A DNA stretch of 64,000 nucleotides from Acanthosepion lycidas (GCA_963932145.1 OZ010574.1:78295143-78359142), one strand, 5' to 3'. Shown: positions 10,860-21,734, counted from the stretch's first letter. The notes: generated from the letters alone by a model not told the origin. Numbers and translations are program-made.

Positions 10860-12490
10860 GTCTTTCCATTTCAGGTCAGCCGGAAATGTTAAACCGAGAA
10901 GGTGCAACGAGCGATTCTACTGGAGGTTAGTATCAGCCATACTGATAGAAGGTAGAAATAAGTCTCTCAGATAATTAGTAGAAAGTAGTTTTGTTTTGAA
11001 GTCATTAAAATTAACAAGCCATCCTTTACTCCAACTAACAACAGACTGTAGGTTATTTTTGTTTTAGATCACCCACTAAATTGATCGTGTGATCTAATCA
11101 AATTTACAATCGAGACAGGAGCAAATGTTTGCGACATCAGCATTAATTTGAAAACTTTTACCACCTTAAAGGTCATTAATAGAAATTAAGAATAAAGTAG
11201 GAACAAGGACAAAGAAGTGGGGAACACCTGAATTAGCACGAAATGATCTTGACGAGTGGACGTTGGGAACAAATTTCATATCGTCATTTGATAAGAAAGA
11301 CTGAATCAATTAAAAAATTCTTCTGGAGACACCATAACTTTTCAACTTGTGAAGAAGACCTGTATACCAAACCCTGTCGAACACTTTCGTGATATCCAAA
11401 GCAACATTCTTAACTAAAGCTTGATAGATTCTTTTCACAATAATCGTTAATACATCAGCAGTTGACCTAAAGAAACGAAAGCCATATTGTTTGTTTGAAA
11501 AAGGATCTGTGATATGAGATGCTTAACCAATTCAGCGCTGATTAGGGCCCCTCGTAGTTTACCAAAAAATGTCGATAGTCGGAAGGGTCAGACGGTTCAC
11601 CGGAGTTCTTAAAGACTGTTTCAGCAAATAAGGATTTCAAACAAGTAGGAAAGCAAGAGGCAGCAAGGTACTTATTATACAGATTAGAGAGAATCGGAGC
11701 CAGTTCAGGAGCGCATTTCTTAAGGACAATTACAGGGATACCATAAGGTCCACATACTTTATGGAGATCTAGATTAAAGATAATAGCAGAAACCATGTAA
11801 GGGGTTATATGCATATCACTCAACAGAGACTCAGTTTTACGTGGAAAGTCAGGCACGGACTCTCCAGATGAGTTTTACGGGCGAAACATTTTGCTTTATC
11901 GATATAAGATGTTAACACCTTAAATTGATTGAAGAGAAGAGGAATAGAAAACTATTACACTATTACAGAGTCTCCAGTAGTCACGGGAGCCAAAGTTGTT
12001 AGAGGCTATACGTTGCCTCATTCTATCAGCAAACAAAGAGTTGGCTCCTTCGATAATATTTTTGCCTTTATTACGTGCAGACACGAATAGGCATCTGTTG
12101 TGATCAAAACTGTCATGCTGGTACAGCAGGAAAAGTGATTTCTGTGGGTTATAGCAGATGAACAGTCCGGAGTGTAAGATGAAGAGGGATCGAGGTTTTG
12201 CGTGGCATTTTTGAGAAGGAACAAAAGTATCTATGCCGGATTTGACACAAGAAAATCCTCACTGGCACAATTCTCAATAGAAATGTTAAGAATATCTAGA
12301 AGGTTAATCTCTAAGGGGCATCTTGAAGAATTGAAGAAATTTACGAAGTGAATCCTATTCAGCATGCTGGTAACGGAAGGAGTTCTTGTGAATAGGAGGT
12401 TCCTATCTAATAAATGACCGGAACGATTTGTATTCAAGAATAAGTAAAGTAAATAGTTCAGAACTTGAACATTCAGAAAAATCATCAAAA
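10860..12490 (-). pseudogene. Jockey-like LINE ORF2, endonuclease end through reverse transcriptase
   Basis: Reading the minus strand downward from 12490, the fragment begins at the end of the endonuclease domain (RIHFVNFFNSSRCPLEIN, then ENCASEDF). It continues with SSSYTPDCSSAITHRNHF (about 12200-12120) and enters the reverse transcriptase with MHITPYMVSAIIFNLDLHK, CGPYGIPVIVLKKCAPELAP and SLYNKYLAASCFP (11840-11640). Further down shifted frames give the STADVL, VALDITKVFDRVW, SGVP and LGLTFPADLKWKDY blocks (to about 10860). The order and wording match the copy at 28690-30793. Several frameshifts and stops make it non-functional. The YADD catalytic motif is degraded (NADVAN-like reading near 11120). 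The C-terminal region is absent. Clade by recall: Jockey/CR1 group. Confidence 0.75.
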
Positions 12491-12543
12491 TTAAGCCAGA
12501 TGATTAAACTTAATAGTTAGAAAATAACTGCACCAAGTATTGC

Positions 12544-12544
<1 letters not shown>

Positions 12545-12591
<47 letters not shown>
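12545..12591. repeat. (TA)n microsatellite
   Basis: About 23 TA units directly visible, next to the 5' side of the LINE fragment. Confidence 0.96.
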
Positions 12592-12593
<2 letters not shown>

Positions 12594-12879
12594 TTGCAAA
12601 TGGAGGATTAGAAAATACAAAAAGAAAACAGAAATAGTGTAAAGATAATCAACATTTCAAAAGATAAACAAAAGGAATTGCACATGAAACATGAAAGACA
12701 TGTTCGCGAAGTGGAGATCTGAAGAGAAGAAACTGAAATCCTGTTAATGGCGGCTCAGAACGAATTTATATTGTACCAATATATTAAGATCATGAGAAAC
12801 AGGATAATGCAAAATGTTAAATGTGGATTATGAAGAGATATAACTGAAAGTACCAGCCAGAGAAATGAATACAGAAAGA

Positions 12880-13335
12880 AGGCTACCTAGCATGGAAAGG
12901 CAAATCCTTTGGAACGAAAGCCTGGGATTTAGCCAGGAAAATAAATGATCATCACTTAAACCAAAATCTCGCAGAATTAAAAAGAAATTTCTCAAAGAAT
13001 TTGAAATTAAAATCGATCACAAAATTCAAACCAGAAGACCAAATCTCCTTTACACAAGACGTGAGAAAAGAAAATATCTTAGATAATGGATTTCTCTGTT
13101 CTAGCAAAAAATCTGAAAAAAGAGTGAATAAAATGGAAAATTACCTGGCCCGGAACCAGAGAATTCAATATCGTGCGAAATACGAAAGTGATGAAAGTAG
13201 CCATCATTAGTGGCGCGTTTGGAACAGGCCAGTAGAACGTTTTAAAAAGAGGCTGAAAATGCTATCGAAAATTATGATTCACTTAGAATTGGTACAACAG
13301 GATTTGATCAGTGGAGGTTCTTACCTGTGAAATCT
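12880..13335 (+). pseudogene. LINE C-terminal nuclease-like region, degraded
   Basis: Assembled from shifted frames the plus strand reads EFEIKIDHKIQTRRPNLL, a gap, then MKVAIISGAFGTG and FKKRLKML. The pair RRPD-IVI (here RRPNLL) plus KV-IPIVVGALGT (here KVAIISGAFGTG) recurs in the C-terminal region of a widespread invertebrate retrotransposon ORF, which I recall as lying beside a PD-(D/E)XK-type nuclease fold. The key Asp after RRP is Asn here, and the IID block expected between the two motifs is not readable. The reverse transcriptase is missing. The clade (restriction-like-endonuclease LINE) is a tentative inference. Confidence 0.4.
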
Positions 13336-13340
13336 AGCTT

Positions 13341-14035
13341 TACGGATTTTTTTTCGAAGTAGTGTGCAGCTCCATACACGGCACACGGAATCAGTTTTAG
13401 CACCAATTTCTGCAAACAAACTGCACAAAAAGAGGTAAATATTTAAATTCACTTCATAAAAAGATGTAAATTTTGTAAGGGTTGCCTGAACTTTTCACAG
13501 CTCGTGTTAAAAAAAACACCTAGAAAATGCAGGTAGATTACGTGTACGACTGTCACTTTAGGACCCATCAAGTCTATTAAGCACGTACACGTTTTAAATG
13601 AAACAGGTTGAAGAAGTTTTTATTATCAGATACCCTTTAACAATAAGGTTTAAATTTTAAAATGATTTTTAAATTTAGTGTGATAGTCTTGTAAGACAAT
13701 CGCCAAATTTGAATTCGCACTTGCTGCGTCCCTGTTGTTAGCTCTGGGCCAATACAAAACTAAATTTTAACTTGTAGATAAAACATCTGATATATCTACG
13801 TACATAGAAAATATCGTTATAGGCTCGTAAATCATTGATAACACGTGTGTTCTTTACAAGTGATCCTTGTATATAACGTTCTGCTAAAGCTGACTTCAAG
13901 CAACAAATGGTAGAAAGGATAATATTCTCCCAGTGACTAATCATTTCTGACTACCAGCATATTTTCTGGTTTTCACTGCATTTCTGTAATAAATGTTTAC
14001 AATGCATTTCTATCGTAAAATAATTACCAATATAT
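13341..14035. other. Spacer, nothing recognised
   Basis: Short frames only, none with motifs. Confidence 0.45.
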
Positions 14036-14039
14036 AGTA

Positions 14040-14425
14040 GACTTTCCCATCTATTTCAACGCATGAAGACCATCTAGTTCAGTTTTGAATAGAACCACAC
14101 ATAAGATTTCATTATAGTGATGAAGGCTTGGGTAATGATATTCAATGACATTTTTCGGAAAAATTGATAACATAGAAATCATGAACTGTGTGCCACACAA
14201 TCTTTAAAAAGAAAAGAGCCACCTTTAATTTCAGCCATTTCCTTCTAGGTTTGGTGCCACTCATAGGAAGAGATCCCATTCTGCTTTTTAACCCATAGCG
14301 GGAGGGAGAGGGATTCATACCTTTTTTTTTTTTTACTAGGGGCACTAACACGAAGTGAAGGTAACAGAATTGCCCGGGTTTTGAAATCGGCTCAGCGATT
14401 CCACACCGATAACTGTTACACTAAC
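14040..14425 (-). repeat. Cephalopod tRNA-related SINE, long copy
   Basis: Minus-strand copy with the head near 14420 (CTGTTACACTAACC) and the long tail near 14040 (TTTCAACGCATGAAGACC). It parallels the 2380-2775 copy along its whole length and contains an expanded T run at about 14322-14334. Confidence 0.7.
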
Positions 14426-14432
14426 CACACAT

Positions 14433-14437
<5 letters not shown>

Positions 14438-14469
<32 letters not shown>
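14438..14469. repeat. (TA)n microsatellite
   Basis: About 15 TA units at the head end of the adjacent SINE. Confidence 0.95.
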
Positions 14470-15160
14470 TAAAGAATATACTTTATATACTAAACGATGT
14501 TGGTGCTACCAACAGACAACTTGCCAGCCAACCTACCACCTTAGACCAGGAAAGATCCCGAACAAGAAAAAGAAGAAAGAAAAACCGAAAAGCAAACACC
14601 TACCTACGTAATAAAGGGCTATACATTAGCATCTTTTCTTCATTCAGGTTTCGTTTAATAGAGACTCTTGTATTCATTATCATTTCAGTGTTAATTTATT
14701 TGCACCATAATTTATGCGATGATTCAATTTATTTAATAGTTTTACATTTTTGTTTCTAGTTGGTCTATGATTGCGTACCATCGCATAACTAACTTTTCAT
14801 GAAAATGGATAACTTATCTTATGTGTTTCTGCATTAGATCAAATCAGATTTGACTATTTAAAAACAAAATTATTAAAACCTGCTTCTTATTTGTATAGTG
14901 ATTGATAATCGATTTATCAGGTTCAGTTTTCGTGTTTAAGGATATTTCAGAAACTTTCAATGTTATACTGAGTCAGAACAGAATTAGTAGTGTTTTAAGT
15001 AAATTTCAAAGACAATATTTACATATTTGTAAATGGATTTATTTAACCAAATATCGGCCATTTTGTTTCACTATCATTCGACATCTTTCGTGCAGCTTCA
15101 TGATTCCAGCTTTCAAAAACTGGGATCATTTCAGGTGGCTTTTACAGAATTCCTGAGGAC
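14470..15160. other. AT-rich spacer, nothing recognised
   Basis: An open frame at 14902-15156 has no recognisable motif. Confidence 0.45.
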
Positions 15161-15164
15161 CGGG

Positions 15165-15540
15165 GTTCTTCTCATTAAGGGAATTTTGCAAGGATCGAAA
15201 TAAGGGGTCAACTGAAGGTGAAAATTCAGATGAATACGGTTTTTCTAGTAGGACATCCTAACCAAGCTATTCCAATTTATTGCTGGTCTGCAAAAAAGAC
15301 ATGAAGAAGGTTATTGCTTTCCATTTCTGCCTTCCATCACCATGGCTGATGCTAACCCCCAGTATAGTTGATCGTTGCACTTTCTTGGCTTAACACTCCC
15401 GGCTGACCTGAAGTGGAATGACTATATTGACTCCATTGCTAAGAAAATTTCTTTACTGTGTCATGCAAGGCAATTTTCTCTTCTGAATCTATCTTAAGTC
15501 TATCTATCATTCGTTGTCATGATGGGAGACGATAACCTTC
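15165..15540 (+). pseudogene. Jockey-like LINE, thumb-region fragment
   Basis: The plus strand at 15340-15500 reads LHFLGLTLPADLKWNDYID, then SIAKKISLLCHARQF. This corresponds to LGLTF-DLKWNDYI-SIA, the block just after the YADD motif in the Jockey-like family seen at 10860-12490 and 42280. The upstream 180 bp are too decayed to align by eye. The 5'-truncated fragment lacks all catalytic motifs and stops near 15500. Confidence 0.6.
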
Positions 15541-15559
15541 CGATTGGCCGATTTCGAAT

Positions 15560-15880
15560 GCATTTCATCGATTGCTGCCTTTAATTGAACCAGACAGGAA
15601 CATTACTTGTTAGGATTCAGCGCCTAATTTTACAGAAGAAGCTCATCGTATACAATGCATCCCAATCCCAGCAGATACATAGTATCACCTTCATCGGATG
15701 CAGACTGTCTTTTGTAAGCGTTATCAGCGTCTCATTTCGTTTTTTCGTTCCCTATTGTTGTAAACAACCCATTTTTCATCGCTTGTGATCATCTTTTCAT
15801 CGTTTTGTTGTGTTTGAGCACAGAATGAATTTTTCCCGTTAAATCGTCTGTCCAAGTGTTTTCAAATACCTTACAACGCT
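15560..15880 (-). pseudogene. Mariner (SETMAR-like) transposase fragment
   Basis: The minus strand reads KMITSDEKWVVYNN at about 15790-15750, matching the mariner block around the first catalytic aspartate (TGDEKWVLYDN in recalled SETMAR/Hsmar1-type proteins). It is preceded by a decayed stretch (SVLKHNKTM) and followed, after a frame change, by KVILCIC-WD and SDLYCQQL-like decayed text to about 15560. The Asp and the W that define this site are retained. The rest of the DDD domain and the DNA-binding domain are missing. It is a fossil of the superfamily able to mobilise the TTAGGTTGG MITEs here, though I cannot show it was their source. Confidence 0.6.
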
Positions 15881-16295
15881 TATATCATGTGAGGAGTGCC
15901 TCTACAGGGTCCATCCCTCTCCAGGTTAAACCACAGCCCTACCCACAACGAAGGTTCACATTTGTCACGGATAAGTGGCCATTTATTCTATTGGGCATGC
16001 CTCCACCCTGGCCGTTAACTTCAGTCTAGGAATCCCTCTGCCCAACGATATAGTACCATCACTCCGCTGGTTGCATACATAGCAGTGGAGCCTACTCTAT
16101 CCCATTTTGCTAGATGACTGTTGACCCTACAAAAAGGCTCATCTACCATTTCACAGTTTTCATTTTTAATCCTGCTGAGTATCTAGTCGCCCTCCTCAGC
16201 AAAAATGATTAATGAGGGAACCGTTTTAATTGCTGATGCGGCAGGTTTCACTGTGTTACATGGTACCTGTAGTGGTTGTAGAAAATCCTGAAAAT
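15881..16295. other. GC-richer unassigned stretch
   Basis: Noticeably less AT-rich than its surroundings (for example CCTCCACCCTGGCC near 16000), which suggests an embedded repeat, but I could not name a family and saw no convincing protein. Confidence 0.35.
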
Positions 16296-16298
16296 TAT

Positions 16299-16299
<1 letters not shown>

Positions 16300-16376
<77 letters not shown>
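16300..16376. repeat. (CA)n then (TA)n microsatellite
   Basis: About nine CA units followed by about 29 TA units. Confidence 0.96.
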
Positions 16377-16380
<4 letters not shown>

Positions 16381-16423
16381 ATTAATGGATTTATTTTAAA
16401 TCTGACCTTTTTGTTACTTCATT

Positions 16424-16616
16424 CGTTATTATAGTGAACAATGATATTTGAAATTGACGCCCCATTTTTATTTATTAAACAATGTGTATTACGTCTATCA
16501 GCCTGATAATATTTACTTTACTAAGATTTCTCGTATGCGCAGGCTGATAGGCGTAATATATACTGTTTAATAAATAAAAAATGGCGCATCTATTTCAAAT
16601 AGTCCACTATAATAAT
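16424..16616. mobile_element. Foldback or MITE-like inverted repeat, about 190 bp
   Basis: The left arm (16424-16510) and right arm (16530-16616) are reverse complements over about 80 bp. Matching blocks are TTATTATAGTG, TTTGAAAT, the CATTTTTATTTATTAAACA block, and ATTACG-CTATCAGCCTG. A spacer of about 20-25 bp separates the arms. There are no coding frames. This is consistent with a palindromic non-autonomous DNA element whose arms have begun to diverge. Confidence 0.75.
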
Positions 16617-17570
16617 GTTTGAAATATTACGTAGATTTCTATTCTTTTTTTTTCTATAAGTCTTCGTTATTTTCCAAACATATATTAGGTCTAGCCCTAT
16701 TTGAGATTCAAATAGTTATTGACATCATTGCAATTTACGCTGAATCCTGTGGATTTTCGGTAACCGCTTTCAGAAACATTGATCCAAATGCAACAAAACC
16801 AAACTATCAATGTAAGAAAATTAAAACGAAGTGAAAGAAGAAGAAGAAAAAAAATATGTAGATGCCAAATTTGGGCGCATTCTGCAGTGACAAACCGCAA
16901 TTGTAGTGAACAGCTTTTCAATGAAGCGGTTTGTCCAAGTTGCAAGAAACCGATCTGGTGGGATAGTAAGATTTCACCATAGCACAATAGGTTCAGTATT
17001 GTAAAATGAGTTAAGCGTCGTGCAGTCTGAGAGACAGTGACGGGAGCTGCAGGAGTGACGATTCGGATCAAAGAGAAGTGGGCGATGAAGACTAATAAAA
17101 CTGGGTGATGTTAGATAAAGCAAATGTCTGTATCATCGAATGGTGGTAAGAAACTGTCTAGTTGAAAACTAAGTTTTCTAGTGGTCCATTATAAATGCAT
17201 TATTGGTAATCAGTGTATAACTTTATATTCTGGTTAGGTTCTGTCCTTAGCAATGTCGCAAAAGTTTTCCTTACAAAACTTGTACGGAAGGATTTTAATA
17301 GACGTATTTTGCTTCTCAAATATGACATTTTTGGTGTTTGGGGCAATTTTAAACATTTGACTTTCAAAGATTCTTGGGTGCACAGAGAATATTAATACAG
17401 AAAAAAATATCCATTCTGCAAGAGTGACTCCTTCCGATCTTTAGAGATATAGAAAAATACACTTGAAGTAAAGTGCGTTAGCAGCCTTGTCCTACGGATA
17501 ACGTTGAAAATAAGCGAGTCGCCATGGATGTTTAACCACAAGTTGTTGTCCTCATCTTTATTGCATTATT
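16617..17570. other. Unassigned; small overlapping frames without motifs
   Basis: Frames of 60-124 codons overlap on both strands (16619-17071). One plus-strand reading has a CRCQIW and CPSCKKP pair suggestive of a zinc-binding cluster, but there is no recognisable family, and overlapping opposite frames point to composition. Nothing firm. Confidence 0.35.
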
Positions 17571-17572
17571 CA

Positions 17573-17610
17573 AGACGTTTCGACTATTGTACGCTCCGGC
17601 CTTCTTCCGA
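17573..17610 (-). other. Hammerhead-like stem-loop motif
   Basis: On the minus strand: GGAAGAA, stem-forming GGCCG, a loop, AGTC, then GAAACGTC. The sister copies at 18683, 59262 and 59372 share the loop word GCGTACAA or close variants. Their joint consensus forms GGCCG/CGGCC before GAAACG. Confidence 0.4.
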
Positions 17611-18461
17611 TGATAGTGGGAACTTCGAACCGAAGCCTTCATTTATTCCTCGTGAGTAGATTGCTCTAATTCCACGTACCCTGTCCGAAATTCCACCCAC
17701 TTCGTGGAAATAATCAAAAATGCTTCCAACCAGATGGTGAGCCTGGACGTGGTGAGTTTGTTCACCAAGGTACCCATGGAGGAGGCAGGCACTATCAGTA
17801 GTCAGGGACAGACTGACCACGGACTTATCTCTAGGAGAACGTACCATTACATAATAGATAATCTAATGGTGATGCTGACTTTCTTTAGCAAGTAACATAC
17901 TTCGAAATTGGATCAGGCATATATCAATGTGATTAAAGCTTGGCGATGGGCTCGCCATTATCACCAGTGTAACGAAAAGATAGAAAAGATCTGTGGTCCA
18001 TATAACATCAAGGCAACCTTTAGGAGTGGTTCAACACTACGCATACATCTCTTCCAAGTAAGACCACCAATAGAGGAAAACATGATTAAAAACAGTGTGT
18101 AGACCATCCTCTGCAGCTGTGGCAAGAAATATAAAGGAGAAACAAGCCACCCTCTTAAAATAAGACTGCAGGAACTCCGAAAGGCTGTAACACAAGGTGA
18201 AATAGAAAAAATCGGACATGGTTGGCTATATGTAGAAGGAAAAGAGAGATCACCACCCTCTGTGGAATGAAGTTGAAATAATACGAAAACTTAAGGAATC
18301 AGCGCATATGTTGGGCCACAAAAATCTCCTGAGCCGGGGGGTCAAAGACATGAATACAATATGGGAATCAATAATACGGAGAGCTAAAGAAAAAACATCA
18401 ATAACAAAAAAATAATTGTAATATGAGAAAAAATGATATGTAAGTCCCCCGAAATTCACTC

Positions 18462-18490
18462 ACTGATGACCCTCCCAAGGATAAAAACGT
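18462..18490 (+). other. Hammerhead-like motif with flanking helix
   Basis: CTGATGA, hairpin CCT-ccca-AGG, AT, then AAAAACG. The block is bracketed by the complementary arms TCACTCA and TGAGTGA (7 of 7), as stem I of a type I hammerhead would be. The GAAA core reads TAAA and the expected cleavage-site U-H is not evident, so activity is not claimed. Confidence 0.4.
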
Positions 18491-18682
18491 TGGCTGAGTG
18501 ATCCTAAAAGTGACTTGAGCCAAAGAGTTATGAGCTCAATACCTGGAAAAGCAGAGAGAACACAAACTTGGAGAGTTGAGAAACCAAGGGGAATTAACTG
18601 AAACTGAGATAATTATATAAATAATTACATAATAAGAATAAATAAAGTGTCCGGTTAAAAATTCCAACTAATATCGAAATAA

Positions 18683-18720
18683 TGATGAAGAAGATCGGAA
18701 CGTACAACGACCGAAACGCC
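18683..18720 (+). other. Hammerhead-like stem-loop motif
   Basis: ATGAAGAA, GATCG, loop GAACGTACAA, CGACC, then GAAACGCC. It belongs to the same sequence subfamily as the minus-strand motif at 17573 and those at 59262 and 59372. Confidence 0.4.
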
Positions 18721-18913
18721 ATGAATATGTCCAAACAATGAAAATAGTTCAGAATGAGGAATACTTAATATTGGGGAAGAGATCATTTGTAGAGAGATTG
18801 TAAAGTTACTGCATTTGGACATTTTAATGTCTGATAGTTTGAGGATTGGGTTCAGGTGTGAAACTGACAGTCACCGTGTAGTGTTGATTTTTATGTCCAC
18901 ACTTATTATGCTA
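18721..18913. other. Spacer
   Basis: Nothing recognised between the PLE end and the next MITE. Confidence 0.4.
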
Positions 18914-19014
18914 TTAGGTTGGTACAAAAATAATGACGTAATAATGTCGTTTTTTGACGTATTTTTAACGTCAAAAAACGACATTATTACGTCATTATTT
19001 TTGCACCAACCTAA
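18914..19014. mobile_element. Palindromic mariner-type MITE, 101-bp subtype, copy 2
   Basis: Same terminal sequence as copy 1, with flanking TA on both sides, but the centre differs: ATGACGTAATAATGTCG leads into TTTTTTGACGT and back. One base differs in the left end (GGTACAAAA instead of GGTGCAAAA). Confidence 0.94.
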
Positions 19015-19109
19015 TATATCCCTTCTGTGCGTAGTCCATCATAGAAATTCATTTTTTTTTTTATTCTTGTGGATGATAGTGGAATGATTTTTCGTTGCCT
19101 TCTCCACAA

Positions 19110-19300
19110 ATTTGAATTTAGAGCAGCCCTTCTCTCAAATTGGCTATTAAACCAGGAAGTGGGAAGTGTAGTAATGGATTCATGCCTTTCTCAAAAGAAA
19201 CTGTGCCAAAGTGAATGCTGCAGATTAAGTTAGAATTTGAACTCGGTTCGGTAATTAAACTTTCTGTGACAATAACTTTTACGTTGCTCGAATACATCAA
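19110..19300 (-). repeat. Cephalopod tRNA-related SINE, diverged
   Basis: Minus-strand blocks: TTTGAACTCGGTTCGG, GCCAAAGTGAATG, TTCATGCCTTTCTC and the distal GAATTTAGAGCAGCCC. The head is near 19285. Confidence 0.6.
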
Positions 19301-19489
19301 TAGATCTGTCGGTTAATGATGAAAAACGTTTATGTTACAAGTATTTATTTTAGACATATTATCTCTCCATGTCAGTGCATTTAAAGGTGAATGTTAATTA
19401 CATGGATTTAACATTATACAGTGAAATTAGTTAATAAGATCAAAACTTGGTTGCGTGTCAATATCTGGACTTACTGCCCCCGCCGTATA

Positions 19490-19665
19490 AAGATATATAG
19501 AAAAACAAATATATCTTATATGGCTGTTCCTTCAGTAGGTGAGTGATTATGACTCTCCATAATTTCTTATTATTTGTATCTGTAAGCAATATTTGTCCTC
19601 TTACTATCCTTTCAATGTCCTGTTCTGCCATCCATTTACGGTCGTTCAAAGCTTCTGCGATGGAA
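19490..19665 (-). pseudogene. RTE-type LINE, extreme 3' coding tail
   Basis: The minus strand reads RKWMAEQDIERIVRGQILL, then KKLWRVIITHLLKEQPY and a stop. This matches the final residues of the RTE family (SKWMTERD at 46000; a RELWRAMIAHVLK-like end at 46070). Very short 5'-truncated insertions of this kind are typical of LINEs. Confidence 0.6.
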
Positions 19666-19839
19666 TTTAAACTCTGTTCGCTTATTCCAATTTAGGCGCC
19701 CATATACGTATATAAATAGCAATATTATGTAGCTGAAGAAGCCTTTATGTTACGCAACAAGTATTTATTTTAGATATATTATCATTCCATGTCAATGGAC
19801 TTAATTTAAATGTGAATATTAATTCCATTCATTGCTCTC

Positions 19840-19925
19840 CTCAACTTCCTATCCTTTGTAGCAATAGATCCTCTTACTATCACTTATAGTTCCTGTTCTG
19901 CCATCCTTTTACACAAGCACTGGTC
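19840..19925 (-). pseudogene. Second RTE tail scrap
   Basis: The minus strand reads KRMAEQEL, then IVRGSIATKDRKLRRAM, similar to the copy 200 bp to the left but from a separate insertion or a duplication. Confidence 0.45.
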
Positions 19926-19964
19926 GTTCAAACAATAATATGCCTTCTACAGGAAGAACTTTCC

Positions 19965-20260
19965 ACAATAGTCATTGCTGATTATTTGGAGAAAAAAAGC
20001 AACTTTTTATATTTAACGAAAGATGATTCTCCATGCCATACAACAAAAATAGCTTGAGAATGGCCGATCGAAAAAGCTCTCATAGCCAAGTCAGTTTCTT
20101 GACACTAATCTTGCTAAACATGTCTGGACTATTTTGAATTGGGGAATGGGAAAAATCTGTAGAAAAGCTTGTATGAAAGATTTGCTTCATGTTTCAGTAC
20201 AGCCTGGTCATAGAACAAAGAATATAACAGATCTAATAAATTCGATAACTGAAAGAGTAG
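19965..20260 (+). pseudogene. Tc1-like transposase fragment, weak
   Basis: The plus strand around 20020 reads FTKDDSPCHTTKIA, then EWPIEKAL. This resembles the second catalytic block of Tc1/mariner transposases (DDAPCHTAKI type). After a frame change there is LAKHVWTILN, similar to the PDLNPIEHVW block. Stops interrupt the frame and no terminal repeats were seen. Confidence 0.4.
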
Positions 20261-20275
20261 AATCTAATAAATGGA

Positions 20276-20337
20276 CCAGGTTTTTACTTTTATAAAAAAA
20301 ATAATTTAGAGTTGTTTAGATCATTGAATAAAAGGAC
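20276..20337 (+). repeat. 62-bp segment shared with 22956-23016
   Basis: Begins CCAGGTTTTTACTTTTATAA and ends TTGAATAAAAGGAC. It is almost identical to the second copy 2.7 kb away. See findings. Confidence 0.9.
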
Positions 20338-20349
20338 GTATGAAAATAG

Positions 20350-21415
20350 CGTGTTTAGTTCCGACAAAAAGAGCGGGAAACAGTAGGTCATATGAGGAAA
20401 GTAGGAAAGTGAAATTTATGATTGTAAAAATACAGCATCAGTCAAGAGACAAAGAAGCTGGATGCAACGGAGAAGAAACATCTATTCAAACGAATATCAA
20501 TGAGTTAATATTGTCGAAAATTTCGAATAGAGAATGTGATATCTTCAGAGTGTTCACAGCAATTGGTTCTTTGTCTTTATTTTTTATGAAAATTTTGTAT
20601 GTGGATATAATAATGTGAGTCTATAGTTCTTCATTACAATTTTTCAGGAATTTACATAAAGGCGAAGTCAAGATTTCTCTCTTGATAGGTGCAGTGTTTT
20701 ATGTGAAAAGCCTTTTTTTTTATTTTAATCTTGACATCATGTTTGGTTGGGATCGAGGTCGGCTTATTAATACCTTTCCAGTTTCTGTTTGTTATTTTCA
20801 TGAAATGCTTACTTTCGTCATGTCCCTGTATGCATACGAATAATAAAATATTGTAAAATGCATTTAATTCTTAAAATTTTCCATTGTTTTTCTTATCTGT
20901 AAATGGTTACTTATCCATACAAGATTTTACGAATTTTGATTAATAATTTTGCCTTTACATGTTCTTCTCTGTAATCTTCAATAACTATCATACTTTGAAT
21001 ATATATATTTGTATATATTTTATCTGAAGCTTTTCACTGTACTATAGCTAAAACTTTTCTACTGGCGACACCAGGTGGCAGTATCTTGGTTAGGAGAATT
21101 ATTGTTTACAAAATCGGGAGCAAAAAACCCAAATCAATGAAAGAGTAGAGTACAATAATACATTTTACTCTACTAGAAAATATATATTTAAAGATGCATA
21201 TATGAAAGCAATATAACGCGAGGTTGTATGGAAAAGTTCTCAGCTCGAACAACTTCGCATATGACCAAATGATCAAACATCAGAATTATTTATCTTGGAA
21301 CTTTTTAGCAACTCTTTAAATTTAGGAATTTCGTAAATATGCCATCATATTTGGCAGCGTGGGTAAACTAATAACTTCATAATTGTAATTCATACTAAAA
21401 TAAAGGTTCCGGCTA
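20350..21415. other. Spacer, nothing recognised
   Basis: A frame at 20340-20618 lacks motifs. AT-rich throughout. Confidence 0.4.
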
Positions 21416-21419
21416 ATGT

Positions 21420-21600
21420 ATGCTGGTAACGCAAAGGTTATCAGCACGGAAAATAGAAACAGCAAGTTCAATGTTTCGCATTAATGCTCTCGGAAAAGTT
21501 AAGAATCTGTCTTGTCTCCCCTCTCCTAAGGGTTAATACTGGGCTCTCTAGCCTTGGGGTGACAGCCAGTCTACAACTACTCTGAATTCAAATTTCTATT
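21420..21600 (+). repeat. Cephalopod tRNA-related SINE, diverged
   Basis: The head GGTAACGCAAAGGTTATCAG is followed by CAAGTTCAATGTTTCGC and the distal blocks CTAAGGGTTAATACTGGG and CTCTGAATTC. Plus orientation. Confidence 0.6.
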
Positions 21601-21654
21601 TCGCTGATTTCGCCCCAAATAGGTCATATCAGAGGTTATTCCTTGTTGCTAGTA

Positions 21655-21734
21655 TTAGGTTGGTGCAAAAATAATGTCGTTTTCTCACATATGTTACTAT
21701 GTGAGAAAACGACATTAATTTTGCACCAACCTAA
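21655..21734. mobile_element. 80-bp palindromic mariner-type MITE, copy 3
   Basis: Identical layout to copy 1, including the centre TATGTTACTATG and flanking TA. The right arm carries one substitution (CATTAATTTTGC). Confidence 0.95.

Larger units (their letters stand above)
17573..18720 (+). mobile_element. Penelope-like element (PLE), fossil
   Basis: The plus strand carries the PLE reverse-transcriptase block SLDVVSLFTKVPMEEA (about 17740-17790), then a shortened RT. The linker and C-terminal GIY-YIG nuclease region follow: RPPIEENMIKNSV, TILCSCGKKYKGETSHPLK and IRLQELRKAV (about 18060-18190). LFTKVP and the CxCGKxYxGET block are hallmarks of GIY-YIG-bearing PLEs. The element is broken in several places and much of the RT core is missing. 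Stem-loops of the CTGATGA-stem-GAAA kind sit just outside (17573-17610 minus; 18462-18490 and 18683-18720 plus), fitting the terminal repeats in which PLEs are reported to carry hammerhead motifs. Age: old. Confidence 0.75.

Noticed and set aside
16697-17071. 124-codon minus-strand frame
   Set aside because: Overlapped by open plus-strand frames, with no recognisable domain and no splice or promoter support.
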